DNA from: Mycolicibacterium hodleri
GTDB taxonomy: Bacteria > Actinomycetota > Actinomycetes > Mycobacteriales > Mycobacteriaceae
Direction: 5' to 3'
DNA length: 64,000 bases
Assembly: GCF_025822245.1 (NCBI RefSeq)
Contig: NZ_JACKTL010000059.1
Coordinates: forward strand, 1 to 64,000
Both the position numbers and the translations under genes were made by a program. Position 1 is the stretch's first letter. Each line of letters opens with the position of its first letter. This document shows positions 15,327 to 21,760 of this stretch, in pieces. A model generated the notes under the pieces. It was not told where the DNA came from and searched no databases. It was given only the letters and a program-made list of their open reading frames with translations.

Positions 15327-15775
15327 GACACCACCACCCTCGGGATGTAAGCGCCGTCCGCGATGGCCGTGCGCCGCTGCGCCTGCCGGCGTGCGACCGC
15401 AGCCCAGTCCTCGCTATCCCGAATGGCCTGCGCTGCTTGGCGCATCGCCGCCTGGTGCGCATCTTCGTTCAGCGTCGCCACCACGCCGGCACGCAGTAGC
15501 GAGCGGCGCTTGTCGGCGTCGCACAGGTTCATCCATTCGGCAGTGCCGGGCCACGGGAGGCCGTCGGGATCGCCGATCAACGGAGCGGCGAACAGGCAGA
15601 CGTCGAGGACGTGGTTGACCTGGCGACTGGTGACATGTCGCCACGTCGCGCTATCGTGTTGAGCATCGGTTGGTTTGGTCGCCGGTCGATGTTGTTGATG
15701 TTGTAGGGGATGGCCGGGCTGCCAAGTCCGGCCGTCGCCGTCTGTGGGGCCGGGTGGACCCGTCGCCGCGCTCAT
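15323..15775 (-). CDS. DUF2742-like mycobacterial prophage protein
   Basis: A 150-residue protein. After a disordered N-terminus, residues about 50-100 read SRQVNHVLDVCLFAAPLIGD and LPWPGTAEWMNLCDADKRR, the pattern I associate with DUF2742 proteins of phiRv1-type prophages (Pro-Gly-Thr-x-Glu-Trp followed by an Asp-x-Arg/Lys stretch), then long Ala/Arg helices. Its function is unknown, but in phiRv1-family elements it lies between excisionase and primase, exactly as here. Both ends overlap neighbours by ATGA. Confidence 0.65.
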   Translation of the reverse strand: MSAATGPPGPTDGDGRTWQPGHPLQHQQHRPATKPTDAQHDSATWRHVTSRQVNHVLDVCLFAAPLIGDPDGLPWPGTAEWMNLCDADKRRSLLRAGVVATLNEDAHQAAMRQAAQAIRDSEDWAAVARRQAQRRTAIADGAYIPRVVVS

Positions 15776-15981
15776 CCCTGAGCCATCCGCCGGGCGACGT
15801 ACTCGCGGACACTGGCCGCGACGATGAAAGCCCTCTTGCCGACATGAATCCGAGTGATCTCGCCGCGATCAGCGAGGCGTGACACGCCTCGCTGGCTCAG
15901 GTCGCCCATTTTGGCGCTGGTCTGCTGATACGACCAGAGCAGCTCGTCGGGTTCGTCGTCGGTGTTGGTGCTGTCGTGCAT
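15772..15981 (-). CDS. Excisionase / MerR-like HTH protein
   Basis: A 69-residue winged helix-turn-helix of the excisionase type: LLWSYQQTSAKMGDLSQRGV (first helix and turn), SRLADRGEITRIHVGKRAFI (recognition helix and wing), then a C-terminal helix. Such proteins bend attachment-site DNA and steer the integrase toward excision, and often repress their own promoter. ATG 15981 follows two palindromes at 15985-16010. The gene corresponds in place to Rv1584c of phiRv1. No integrase gene is seen in the window, so its partner must lie elsewhere or be lost. Confidence 0.7.
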   Translation of the reverse strand: MHDSTNTDDEPDELLWSYQQTSAKMGDLSQRGVSRLADRGEITRIHVGKRAFIVAASVREYVARRMAQG

Positions 15982-15984
15982 GGA

Positions 15985-16010
15985 CCAACGTTGGCACGGG
16001 TTTACCGTGC
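15985..16010 (-). promoter_or_regulatory. Two overlapping palindromes before the excisionase gene
   Basis: CCAACGTTGG (15985-15994) adjoins GCACGG-GTTTA-CCGTGC (15994-16010, 6-base arms). They lie within four bases of the excisionase ATG, where a bound protein would block transcription or translation start. The second shares GGTTTACCGT with the palindrome at 12217-12227, so one regulator may bind both. Confidence 0.5.
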
Positions 16011-16062
16011 AAAACGCGCGATTTCCGTTCGTTCGGCGTGTCGCCAATTCCCTTGCGCCACA

Positions 16063-16078
16063 TTGCCGTTACTAGCCG
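16063..16078 (-). promoter_or_regulatory. Copy of the recurrent CTAGTAACGG motif
   Basis: On the minus strand this reads CGGCTAGTAACGGCAA, about 85 bases upstream of the excisionase ATG. Matches occur near 3990 and 12228. TAGTAA could serve as a promoter -10 or as part of an operator. Confidence 0.4.
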
Positions 16079-16100
16079 TGACCGGTGGGACAAACGAGAA

Positions 16101-16135
16101 ACGGCCCGCCCCCCGCGGATTGGGGAGCGGGCCGT
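16101..16135 (-). terminator. Rho-independent-like terminator
   Basis: ACGGCCCGC (16101-16109) and GCGGGCCGT (16127-16135) form a perfect 9-base stem, extended by CCCC/GGGG inside. On the minus strand the stem is followed by a T-rich stretch (TTTCTCGTTTG), the layout of an intrinsic terminator. It lies 16 bases after the stop of the acidic-repeat gene and would close that transcript. Confidence 0.75.
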
Positions 16136-16151
16136 CCAGTCCCGCTTGGTT

Positions 16152-16400
16152 CTAATGCATATTCGCGATGGCCTCGTCGTAAGCCAATTGAAACGCCTCA
16201 CCATAAGCCTCGCCATAGGCTTCCTGATACGCCTCGTCGTAAGCATCGCGATACGCCTCGTCATAGGCATCGCTGGCGACTTCGCGAGCCTCCTCGTCAG
16301 CCTGCTCACGGGCGATCTCGTCAGCCTGCTCGCGAGCCTCTTCGTCGGCCTGCTCGCGGGCGATTTCCTCAGCCTGCTCGGCGTTGTACGCAGGGATCAT
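16152..16400 (-). CDS. Acidic repeat protein (82 residues)
   Basis: A short protein made almost wholly of repeats. Residues 8-40 repeat an 8-residue unit (EEIAREQA, DEEAREQA, DEIAREQA, DEEAREVA). Residues 42-80 repeat a 4-residue unit built on AY-D/E-E or GEAY. It should form one long, strongly negative helix or a coiled coil, with about twice as many Asp/Glu as Arg. ATG 16400 follows AAAGG, and a terminator follows the stop, so this is a self-contained transcription unit. No family recognised. DNA mimicry or a decoy role is a guess from charge; a structural coiled coil is equally possible. Confidence 0.6.
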   Translation of the reverse strand: MIPAYNAEQAEEIAREQADEEAREQADEIAREQADEEAREVASDAYDEAYRDAYDEAYQEAYGEAYGEAFQLAYDEAIANMH

Positions 16401-16635
16401 GTCGGTTCAACCTTTCGCGGACGTGACACGCACACCTGTCTGATGGACGTGCTGAAATAGGCGCTGCTCTGAGAGGCCGAGGTTCCGAGTTGGACCCGCA
16501 CACTCGGTAGTGAAACCTTGGCCGCAGCCTTGCCTTGCCGCGATAGGTGAGGAACCGAAGTTCCTGCTTACATTGACCTGAATCCGCTAACCACAATACG
16601 TCAATCCGTGACCGCCCGGTAGCAGCAATTGGTCC

Positions 16636-16800
16636 CTACTTGCGTTGCCGCCGTAGCACGTAGCCGACCGCACCTACTGCCACGAGGACCATGGTGAGCA
16701 GTAGCAGCGGGATCGGGTGATGTGAGTGGATGATCTGCCACGCACAAATGCCGGCGACCACGACGCCGAGCAGGACCGGCCAGTGCTTCATGCTCGTCAT
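16636..16800 (-). CDS. Small two-helix membrane protein
   Basis: A 54-residue protein with two hydrophobic segments, about residues 6-24 (WPVLLGVVVAGICAW) and 30-47 (PIPLLLLTMVLVAVGAVG), and a basic tail LRRQRK that should face the cytoplasm. ATG 16800 overlaps the upstream stop (ATGA), which fixes the start over an in-frame ATG at 16830. It ends a three-gene transcript next to the tRNA cluster. The 235 bases to its left hold no gene I can support. Membrane role unknown; small phage membrane proteins can exclude other phages, but nothing specific shows it. Confidence 0.55.
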   Translation of the reverse strand: MTSMKHWPVLLGVVVAGICAWQIIHSHHPIPLLLLTMVLVAVGAVGYVLRRQRK

Positions 16801-16976
16801 GATGCCGCCACTGCGCTTACGTCGCGACACAAGTTGAGGATCTCAGCGGCCACCTCGATGGCCGTACCGACATCGAGACGTACTGCCGAGCTGCCCACGT
16901 TGATCAGGATGTGACGGTGCCCGGCACCCAGCTCTGCACCGACCTCGACGGGCTGTCCGTCCACGTCGACACTCAC
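16797..16976 (-). CDS. 59-residue hypothetical protein (GTG start)
   Basis: A frame from GTG 16974-16976 to TGA at 16797-16799 encodes a small beta/alpha protein: SVDVDGQPVEVGAELGAG, then HRHILINVGSSAVRLDVG and a helix IEVAAEILNLCRDV. AGGGG lies five bases before the GTG, the start overlaps the upstream stop (GTGA), and its stop overlaps the next ATG (ATGA). These overlaps and the GC-rich third codon positions make it a convincing gene although it is easily missed. No family recognised. Confidence 0.55.
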   Translation of the reverse strand: MSVDVDGQPVEVGAELGAGHRHILINVGSSAVRLDVGTAIEVAAEILNLCRDVSAVAAS

Positions 16977-17446
16977 ATCGACCCCTGATTGTCGTCCCCG
17001 GCGGACAGTCGTTGCACGGCATAGCGGATTGCGAACCCGAACAGCGCGACGACCCCAACGAAGGCCACGACCCCACCCACGTGGCCCTGCCCGACGACAA
17101 GCAACAGGGCGATCGCCACCCCGACACCAATAGCCAGCCGACGCTCAGTGGTGCTCTGGGAAGAACGCAGGGTGCGCACGGTGCCGTCTGGGTCGACCGT
17201 CTGGTATCGCCGCCGGTTGCTCGAGGCGATGAACAGCCACGGCAGGATCCAAAACCCGCACGTGATGATCGTCAGGATGAGGTGCAACGGATGATTAGGG
17301 CCGGTCACAAGGACCTGCGGGGGAGCCTGCGGAGCCACCACGGGCAGCGGAGGTGGTGGTGGGACGTCAAGCCACGCGTGGCCGTCCCAATAGCGTTGGG
17401 TAGATCCTCGGGTGGGGTCGGGGTACCACCCTGCGGGCGCGTTCAT
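16973..17446 (-). CDS. DUF2510 membrane protein
   Basis: A 157-residue protein. The N-terminus is a DUF2510 domain (APAGWYPDPTRG, then QRYWDGHAWL), a short actinobacterial module on the cytoplasmic side of membrane proteins. A Pro-rich linker follows, then hydrophobic segments near 65-85 (LHLILTIITCGFWILPWLFI) and two more near 115-145 (LAIGVGVAIALLLVVG and VVAFVGVVALFGF). Function unknown. It heads a small transcript adjacent to the tRNA-Val 3' end and may be a cargo gene of the element or a resident gene at its border. Confidence 0.6.
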   Translation of the reverse strand: MNAPAGWYPDPTRGSTQRYWDGHAWLDVPPPPPLPVVAPQAPPQVLVTGPNHPLHLILTIITCGFWILPWLFIASSNRRRYQTVDPDGTVRTLRSSQSTTERRLAIGVGVAIALLLVVGQGHVGGVVAFVGVVALFGFAIRYAVQRLSAGDDNQGSM

Positions 17447-17522
17447 CTGAGGCCAATACGGCTGGCAACTGCAACCGCGACGACTGACGATTGCCTGCAT
17501 AATGGTTGCAAGCCCTGCGTAT

Positions 17523-17549
17523 GCAGGTCAGAAACATGCCCTGACCTGC
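17523..17549 (-). terminator. Hairpin downstream of the tRNA-Val gene
   Basis: GCAGGTCAG (17523-17531) and CTGACCTGC (17541-17549) form a perfect 9-base stem with a 9-base loop, starting nine bases after the tRNA-Val 3' end on the minus strand. It is probably the terminator of the tRNA operon. A second inverted pair, CCTGCATA/TATGCAGG, at 17494-17527 overlaps it. The site is also where an element using tRNA-Val as attachment site would join the chromosome. Confidence 0.5.
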
Positions 17550-17557
17550 GGTGGAGC

Positions 17558-17632
17558 TGGTGCGCGATACTGGGATTGAACCAGTGACCTCTTCCGTGTC
17601 AGGGAAGCGCTCTCCCGCTGAGCTAATCGCGC
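17558..17632 (-). tRNA. tRNA-Val (GAC)
   Basis: The minus strand folds as a full cloverleaf: 7-base acceptor GCGCGAT/ATCGCGC, D arm GCTC...GAGC, anticodon loop CTGACAC with anticodon GAC, T loop TTCAATC. CCA is encoded (17558-17560). It is the last gene of a Gly-Cys-Val tRNA operon, and the phage-like element begins immediately beyond its 3' end. Confidence 0.95.
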
Positions 17633-17643
17633 GGGACCCATCT

Positions 17644-17717
17644 TGGAGGTGGAGACGGGAATCGAACCCGTGTGCACGGCTTTGCAGGCCGTTGCCTCAC
17701 CACTCGGCCACTCCACC
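17644..17717 (-). tRNA. tRNA-Cys (GCA)
   Basis: Cloverleaf on the minus strand with acceptor GGTGGAG/CTCCACC, anticodon loop CTGCAAA (anticodon GCA), discriminator U and encoded CCA at 17644-17646. It lies 11 bases upstream of tRNA-Val in the same operon. Confidence 0.95.
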
Positions 17718-17744
17718 GCTGGGGTTGATGCGTCTGCACCATCG

Positions 17745-17817
17745 AGCGGATGACGGGATTCGAACCCGCGACCCCAACCTTGGCAAGGTTGTGCGCTACC
17801 AACTGCGCTACATCCGC
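17745..17817 (-). tRNA. tRNA-Gly (GCC)
   Basis: Cloverleaf on the minus strand with acceptor GCGGATG, anticodon loop TTGCCAA (anticodon GCC) and T loop TTCGAAT. The 3' CCA is not encoded. It is the first gene of the Gly-Cys-Val tRNA operon. Confidence 0.95.
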
Positions 17818-17854
17818 GTGCTTCGAGCGAGTTCGTCGCTCTATGCGAAGCACG

Positions 17855-17884
17855 ACGATAGTCCATCCACGCTCGGCACCACAA
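17855..17884 (-). promoter_or_regulatory. Candidate promoter of the tRNA-Gly-Cys-Val operon
   Basis: On the minus strand TTGTGG (17879-17884) and TATCGT (17855-17860) are 18 bases apart, about 38 bases before the tRNA-Gly 5' end, a good SigA-type arrangement. The gene-free stretch from here to 18220 shows no coding frame or RNA gene I can support. Confidence 0.5.
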
Positions 17885-18220
17885 ATCTCGACGACACGGC
17901 AGAAAGTGGGCCGTTCTGCCGCCCCGAATTGGGGGCCGGTTCGCAGCGGCGTTGGTGCTCCTTGCTGCACCGGGCCCTCCTGTTCGACGTGGTCCTCGGC
18001 ATCCTGGCGAAAAGGGGTTGAGCATCAGAAGATTCGGCAGGCTCGCGATCCAAGGGCGTCCGACGGTCCGACGGTTGGTCCGCCGACCCTCTCCTGGCCT
18101 CCTGGGCGAAGAGTCGTCTTTCCCGGGGCGGTGGGCCGCACATGGGCCGCACCGTTGCGAGAGGACGCCCTGAGACGGGTGCGCGCCAGCGGCACGGTCG
18201 GGCGGCCACAGCGGTCGCGA

Positions 18221-18250
18221 TTCCAGGGCCGGCTCCGTGCGTGATAAAGT
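18221..18250 (+). promoter_or_regulatory. Candidate promoter of tRNA-Val (CAC)
   Basis: TTCCAG (18221-18226) and TAAAGT (18245-18250) are spaced 18 bases apart, and the tRNA begins 37 bases after the -10. The -10 fits the mycobacterial TANNNT pattern; the -35 is weak. Confidence 0.45.
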
Positions 18251-18287
18251 TCCTCGTCGTTCACCGGTGATTGTCCGGTGCACCCAC

Positions 18288-18362
18288 GGTCTCGTAGCTC
18301 AGTGGGAGAGCGTCCGCCTCACACGCGGAAGGTCGCTGGTTCGATACCAGCCGGGACCACCA
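18288..18362 (+). tRNA. tRNA-Val (CAC)
   Basis: Plus-strand cloverleaf with acceptor GGTCTCG/CGGGACC, anticodon loop CTCACAC (anticodon CAC), T loop TTCGATA and encoded CCA at 18360-18362. It is transcribed away from the other three tRNAs. Confidence 0.95.
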
Positions 18363-18789
18363 GAAAGTTCCAGCTCCCGGGCATGAATCCTCGGCAGTGG
18401 ATTCCGGGGGACACTCCATCCGCCCCATATGGACCCAAACCATGGGTCCGAGTCGGGTCGAGCACTCTCTACGTTGGAGCGCCGCCATCGTGTTGAGAGC
18501 TTCCAGTTGTCCAGCCCGAGCAATCCGACGAGGCGTGATCCGCCAGTCGGCCGGGCTGAACTCCTTCGCTGCGAGACCCTGCGTCCGACTGACTCGCCGA
18601 ACCGAGTAAGTCGGGAATGGGACGACGACGCCCTAGGCGCCGGACTCTCCCGGGGCGGTCATTCCGCCCGTGGATGCGCCACCGAGAACGCGGCAGGAGT
18701 CTCCCCGTAGGAGTGAAACATGGTGCGGCCGAACGATTTCGAGAATGACCTGGACGAGATCGTCAGGCCTTGCACTAACGGTCGCTCGG
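18363..18789. other. Gene-free stretch with two hairpins
   Basis: No convincing gene in 427 bases. GGACCCA-AACCA-TGGGTCC (18431-18449) is a likely terminator for tRNA-Val. GGGCGG-TCATT-CCGCCC (18653-18669) is a second small stem. An ATG at 18720 follows a good GTAGGAG site but its frame soon runs antisense into the azoreductase 3' end, so it may be the stump of a lost gene. Confidence 0.5.
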
Positions 18790-19398
18790 TCAGCGGTCGA
18801 TGCTGGCGAGCACCTCGGCGCGGACGACGTCGTAGGGCCGGTGAAAGTCGCCCGCGGCCGCGGGTGGATCGGTATGCACGACGAAGCCCTCGACGTCCAT
18901 GCTCATGAAGCCCCCGAGGATCGCGAAGAACGGGCCGAGGACGAAGTCGGTTCGCGGGTCCACGCCCGTCGGCGTCGAGCGCGCGGACACCACGGTCACC
19001 GGCTTGGACCGCAGGGGGTCGATGCCCTCGCCGACTGGTGAGTTGGCGCCGATGACGTGCACGTAGTCGAGCCACGCCTTGAGCGTCGACGGCATCGAAT
19101 AGTTGTACATCGGCGAGCCAATCAGCACCGCGGCGGCGCCCGCCAACTCCTCGAGCAGCTCGTCCTGCAACCGTTGAGCCTCCTGCGACGGCGCGACAGC
19201 GTCCTCCGGCCGACGAGGTGCGATGAAGTGCAGCGCGTTGGTGGGCAAGTGCGGCAGCGGGTCGGTGTGCAGATCGCGCCGACGGATCTCGCGGTCCCGA
19301 CCACCCGAGGCCCACCGCTCGGCTGCTTCGGCAGTCAGCCGCCGCGTCGTCGACGAGCTGAGGTTGGCGGACGAGTCGAGCTGCAGGAGGTAGGCCAT
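18790..19398 (-). CDS. azoR: FMN-dependent NADH-azoreductase / quinone reductase
   Basis: A 202-residue flavodoxin-fold enzyme of the AzoR family, usual length about 200. Landmarks are the N-terminal strand LLQLDSSAN with the FMN phosphate loop and Ser-rich turn, PMYNYSMP near 95-102, WLDYVHVIG near 110, and a late strand with SARSTPTG. These enzymes reduce azo dyes and quinones by two electrons using NADH and protect against electrophiles. ATG 19398. It is near a MarR/CatDE-like module, and azoreductase genes are part of the same response in Bacillus. Confidence 0.85.
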   Translation of the reverse strand: MAYLLQLDSSANLSSSTTRRLTAEAAERWASGGRDREIRRRDLHTDPLPHLPTNALHFIAPRRPEDAVAPSQEAQRLQDELLEELAGAAAVLIGSPMYNYSMPSTLKAWLDYVHVIGANSPVGEGIDPLRSKPVTVVSARSTPTGVDPRTDFVLGPFFAILGGFMSMDVEGFVVHTDPPAAAGDFHRPYDVVRAEVLASIDR

Positions 19399-19410
19399 GG
19401 GTCGAGAAGT

Positions 19411-20352
19411 CTAGTCAGGCGGCGGACGTCGGCCCGTGACGCGAACTGAGCACGGAACCTCCCGAGGGATCGTCGGCGACGCCATCACCGCGCTGCGTGG
19501 ACGCCAGCCCGGGGGAGCGAAGACGTAGGCAAGTCGCTCTCGCCACGACTGGGTGCGTCGCACGTCGGCGACGATGCGCGCGTACTCGCCATACTGAAGC
19601 TGCAGGATCCCCTCACCGGACTGCTTGGTTCCGAACAGCCCGTACTCCGGATGGCTGTCGCCGTCGACGATGGTCCCGAACATTCGGTCCCAGACGATGA
19701 GGATTCCACCGTAATTCTTGTCGAGGTGCTCTGGGCGACGACTGTGGTGAATGCGGTGATGGGCCGGGGTGTTGAACACGAACTCGACGGGCCGCGGCAG
19801 CGTTCCCACCAGTTCGGTGTGCAGGAAGAACTGATAGATCATGTTGAAGCCGTAGGCGACGTAGATCGTCCAAGGTGCAAATCCCAACAGCGGCAACGGC
19901 ATCCAGAAGATCGCCTCTGACCACGGATTCCATTTCAGTCGCACGGCGCTACTGAAGTTGAACGTTTCACTCGAATGGTGCGCGCGGTGCCCGGCCCATC
20001 CGATGCGCACTCGGTGGGAAAAGCGATGATTGCAGTACCAGGTCAAGTCGACGGCGATCAGCAACGCGAACCACGTCCACCAGGACGTGGTGGGCAGCTG
20101 CCAGGGTGCAAGCTCGACGTACAGCACCGAGAAGACAACCAGGGTAACGAGTTTGAAGACGAACATGAACGCCAACGATCCGAAGCCGATCATGATGCTC
20201 GACCGTGCTTCTGGCTGGACGTATCCGGCTGTTTGTCGGGCATCGCCGCGCAGGGCGGCAGCCTCGATCGCCATGCTGATGACGAACACGGGGAGCGCAT
20301 ACACCACGGGGTTCTGAATGTGACCCCAGAATTCCGTCGCTACCTGTTCCAT
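19411..20352 (-). CDS. Membrane fatty acid hydroxylase / sterol desaturase family protein
   Basis: A 313-residue integral membrane protein with the di-iron histidine motifs of the fatty acid hydroxylase superfamily: HRFSHR near 115, HRAHHSS near 131, and HTPAHHRIHHS-like NTPAHHRIHHSR near 210, plus several hydrophobic segments. Members use di-iron and oxygen to hydroxylate or desaturate lipids, sterols or alkyl chains. Start ATG 20352 is a choice among in-frame ATGs (20373 is the alternative); neither has a strong ribosome site. It lies 12 bases upstream of azoR on the same strand and a 17-base palindrome lies about 80 bases before it. Substrate unknown. Confidence 0.8.
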   Translation of the reverse strand: MEQVATEFWGHIQNPVVYALPVFVISMAIEAAALRGDARQTAGYVQPEARSSIMIGFGSLAFMFVFKLVTLVVFSVLYVELAPWQLPTTSWWTWFALLIAVDLTWYCNHRFSHRVRIGWAGHRAHHSSETFNFSSAVRLKWNPWSEAIFWMPLPLLGFAPWTIYVAYGFNMIYQFFLHTELVGTLPRPVEFVFNTPAHHRIHHSRRPEHLDKNYGGILIVWDRMFGTIVDGDSHPEYGLFGTKQSGEGILQLQYGEYARIVADVRRTQSWRERLAYVFAPPGWRPRSAVMASPTIPREVPCSVRVTGRRPPPD

Positions 20353-20430
20353 CGCTTGACGTTCACGACCCATCGTGTTCGCAGTTCGCGCATGGCGGGA
20401 TCTACACCACGTGTTGGCGGAGCAAACGTA

Positions 20431-20447
20431 ACCGATTCTCAATCGGT
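20431..20447. promoter_or_regulatory. Palindrome before the hydroxylase gene
   Basis: ACCGATT-CTC-AATCGGT is a perfect 7-base inverted repeat with a 3-base centre. It lies between the marR stop and the hydroxylase start, both on the minus strand, so it may be an operator of the hydroxylase-azoR unit or part of a terminator. A second palindrome, ATGACGTCAT, lies at 20464-20473. Nothing else is seen in 20374-20586. Confidence 0.4.
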
Positions 20448-20586
20448 GTGCAGCGACGGGCCGATGACGTCATTCTTTCGCCCGATGTCACACACCAGCA
20501 CGTGTCTCCTCGCGACGGCGAGGCTGGTGAACGCCCGGATCTCCGACCGCGACGGCACGGGCAGCACCGGCCGCGGGCTGGATCGT

Positions 20587-21093
20587 CTAGTCGTAGCGGT
20601 GATAGGTCGCAGCCATCGAACCGTCGGGGTCGAGTCGCCCGAGGATGGCCTCGGTGATGTCGCGGAGTTGGTGCACCTGTTCGGCAGTCAACGCGTCGAC
20701 GACGTTGTCCCGAACGTTGGTCACGTGTCCCGGTGCAGCCTGCCGGACCTTGCGCCAGCCCGCGGCCGTCAGGTGGGCATTCGTGGCACGGGCGTCGTCC
20801 GGGCACGGGATGCGCTCGACCAGACCGCGACCCTCGAGTCGCGTGACCACGTGAGAGAGTCGCGGTGGAGTCGAGTTGGTCTGGGCCGCAAGCTCACTCA
20901 TGCGCAGTGTTCGTTTGGGGGCCTCGGAGAGCATCGCCAGGACGAAGTACTCGAAGTGCATGAGTCCTGCGTCGCGCCTGAGTTGGGCGTCCAGTACGCC
21001 GGGCAGCAGTTCCAGCACCGTCGCCAGCCGCACCCACGCTGCCAGTTCCGGTTGATCCAACCCGTTCGCGCTCACACCATCACTATCCACCAT
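20587..21093 (-). CDS. MarR-family repressor
   Basis: A 168-residue winged-helix regulator of the MarR type: dimer helix at the N-terminus, HTH around 65-90 (LRMSELAAQTNSTPPRLSHV), wing with RIPCPDDARATNAHLT, and C-terminal dimer helices. MarR proteins release DNA on binding phenolics or when Cys residues are oxidised; one Cys lies in the wing (CPDD). ATG 21093. It is divergent from a VOC dioxygenase gene, and three copies of a 14-base palindrome fill the space between them, making autoregulation and control of the neighbour very likely. Confidence 0.9.
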   Translation of the reverse strand: MVDSDGVSANGLDQPELAAWVRLATVLELLPGVLDAQLRRDAGLMHFEYFVLAMLSEAPKRTLRMSELAAQTNSTPPRLSHVVTRLEGRGLVERIPCPDDARATNAHLTAAGWRKVRQAAPGHVTNVRDNVVDALTAEQVHQLRDITEAILGRLDPDGSMAATYHRYD

Positions 21094-21095
21094 CG

Positions 21096-21178
21096 GTTGT
21101 AGCTACAGGCACGATGGCCCGCACCCAGTATGTTGTAGCTACAACATTGATGATACCGTCTGCAGTTGTACCTACAAC
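21096..21178. promoter_or_regulatory. Three MarR-type operator copies
   Basis: GTTGTAGCTACAAC occurs perfectly at 21132-21145, with near copies GTTGTAGCTACAGG at 21096-21109 and GTTGTACCTACAAC at 21165-21178. The spacing is 36 and 33 bases, about three DNA turns each, so dimers would sit on nearly the same face. They cover the divergent marR and dioxygenase promoters. Confidence 0.8.
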
Positions 21179-21201
21179 GAAATTCCCCGATAGGGAGCCC
21201 G

Positions 21202-21738
21202 ATGACCGTCTCGCCCGTTCGTCTCAACCACGCGGTGCTCTTCGTGGCCGACCTCGAGCGTGCCGTCCACTTCTACACCGAGACGTTCGGGATGAACCTG
21301 GTCGTTCGCGACGCGCGCGTCAACGGCGCCTTTCTTCGGCTGCCCCGCTCGGAAAACCACCACGACCTCGGCCTGTTTGGCGTCCCCGGGGCGGGTCCGC
21401 AATCTCGTCGGTCGGTTGGGCTCTACCACCTCGCGTGGCAGCTCGACACCGTCGACGAATTGTCGGAGTTTCGCCAGACTCTGCTCGAAGCGGGCGCCTA
21501 CACCGGCGAATCGAGCCACGGCGCGACCAAGAGCGTCTACGGCGTCGACCCCGACGGCCACCAGTTCGAGATCATGTGGATGCTGCCACGTGACGAGTGG
21601 GGCGTCTACGAGAGCACCGCCGTCGTCGAATCACTCGACCTCGCAACTGAACTGGACACCTGGTCGGGCACGCGTACGGCCGGTGACATCGTGCACGACG
21701 AGACATCCCGAGCAACGCCGCTCGATCGACGGCAGTAA
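21202..21738 (+). CDS. VOC-family ring-cleavage dioxygenase (CatE-like)
   Basis: A 178-residue vicinal-oxygen-chelate protein with two beta-alpha-beta modules. Likely metal ligands are the His in LNHAVLFV near residue 9, the His in LYHLAWQL near 75 and the Glu in FEIMWML near 122. Size and pattern suit a catechol-2,3-dioxygenase-like or glyoxalase-type enzyme. ATG 21202 follows AGGGAG. It is the first gene of a MarR-controlled pair with a DoxX protein, the same combination as catDE of Bacillus, which removes catechols and quinones. The product assignment is by family and context. Confidence 0.8.
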   Translation: MTVSPVRLNHAVLFVADLERAVHFYTETFGMNLVVRDARVNGAFLRLPRSENHHDLGLFGVPGAGPQSRRSVGLYHLAWQLDTVDELSEFRQTLLEAGAYTGESSHGATKSVYGVDPDGHQFEIMWMLPRDEWGVYESTAVVESLDLATELDTWSGTRTAGDIVHDETSRATPLDRRQ

Positions 21739-21760
21739 CCAACTGAAGGAGAACCACCCC

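Noticed and set aside
1..17557. CRISPR array or integrase gene in the phage-like region
   Set aside because: No regular repeat-spacer pattern and no frame with tyrosine or serine integrase motifs was seen on either strand.
18720..18908. An ATG with a good GTAGGAG site opening a 62-codon frame
   Set aside because: After about 20 codons it runs antisense into the azoreductase 3' end and loses protein-like composition; at most a stump of a lost gene.
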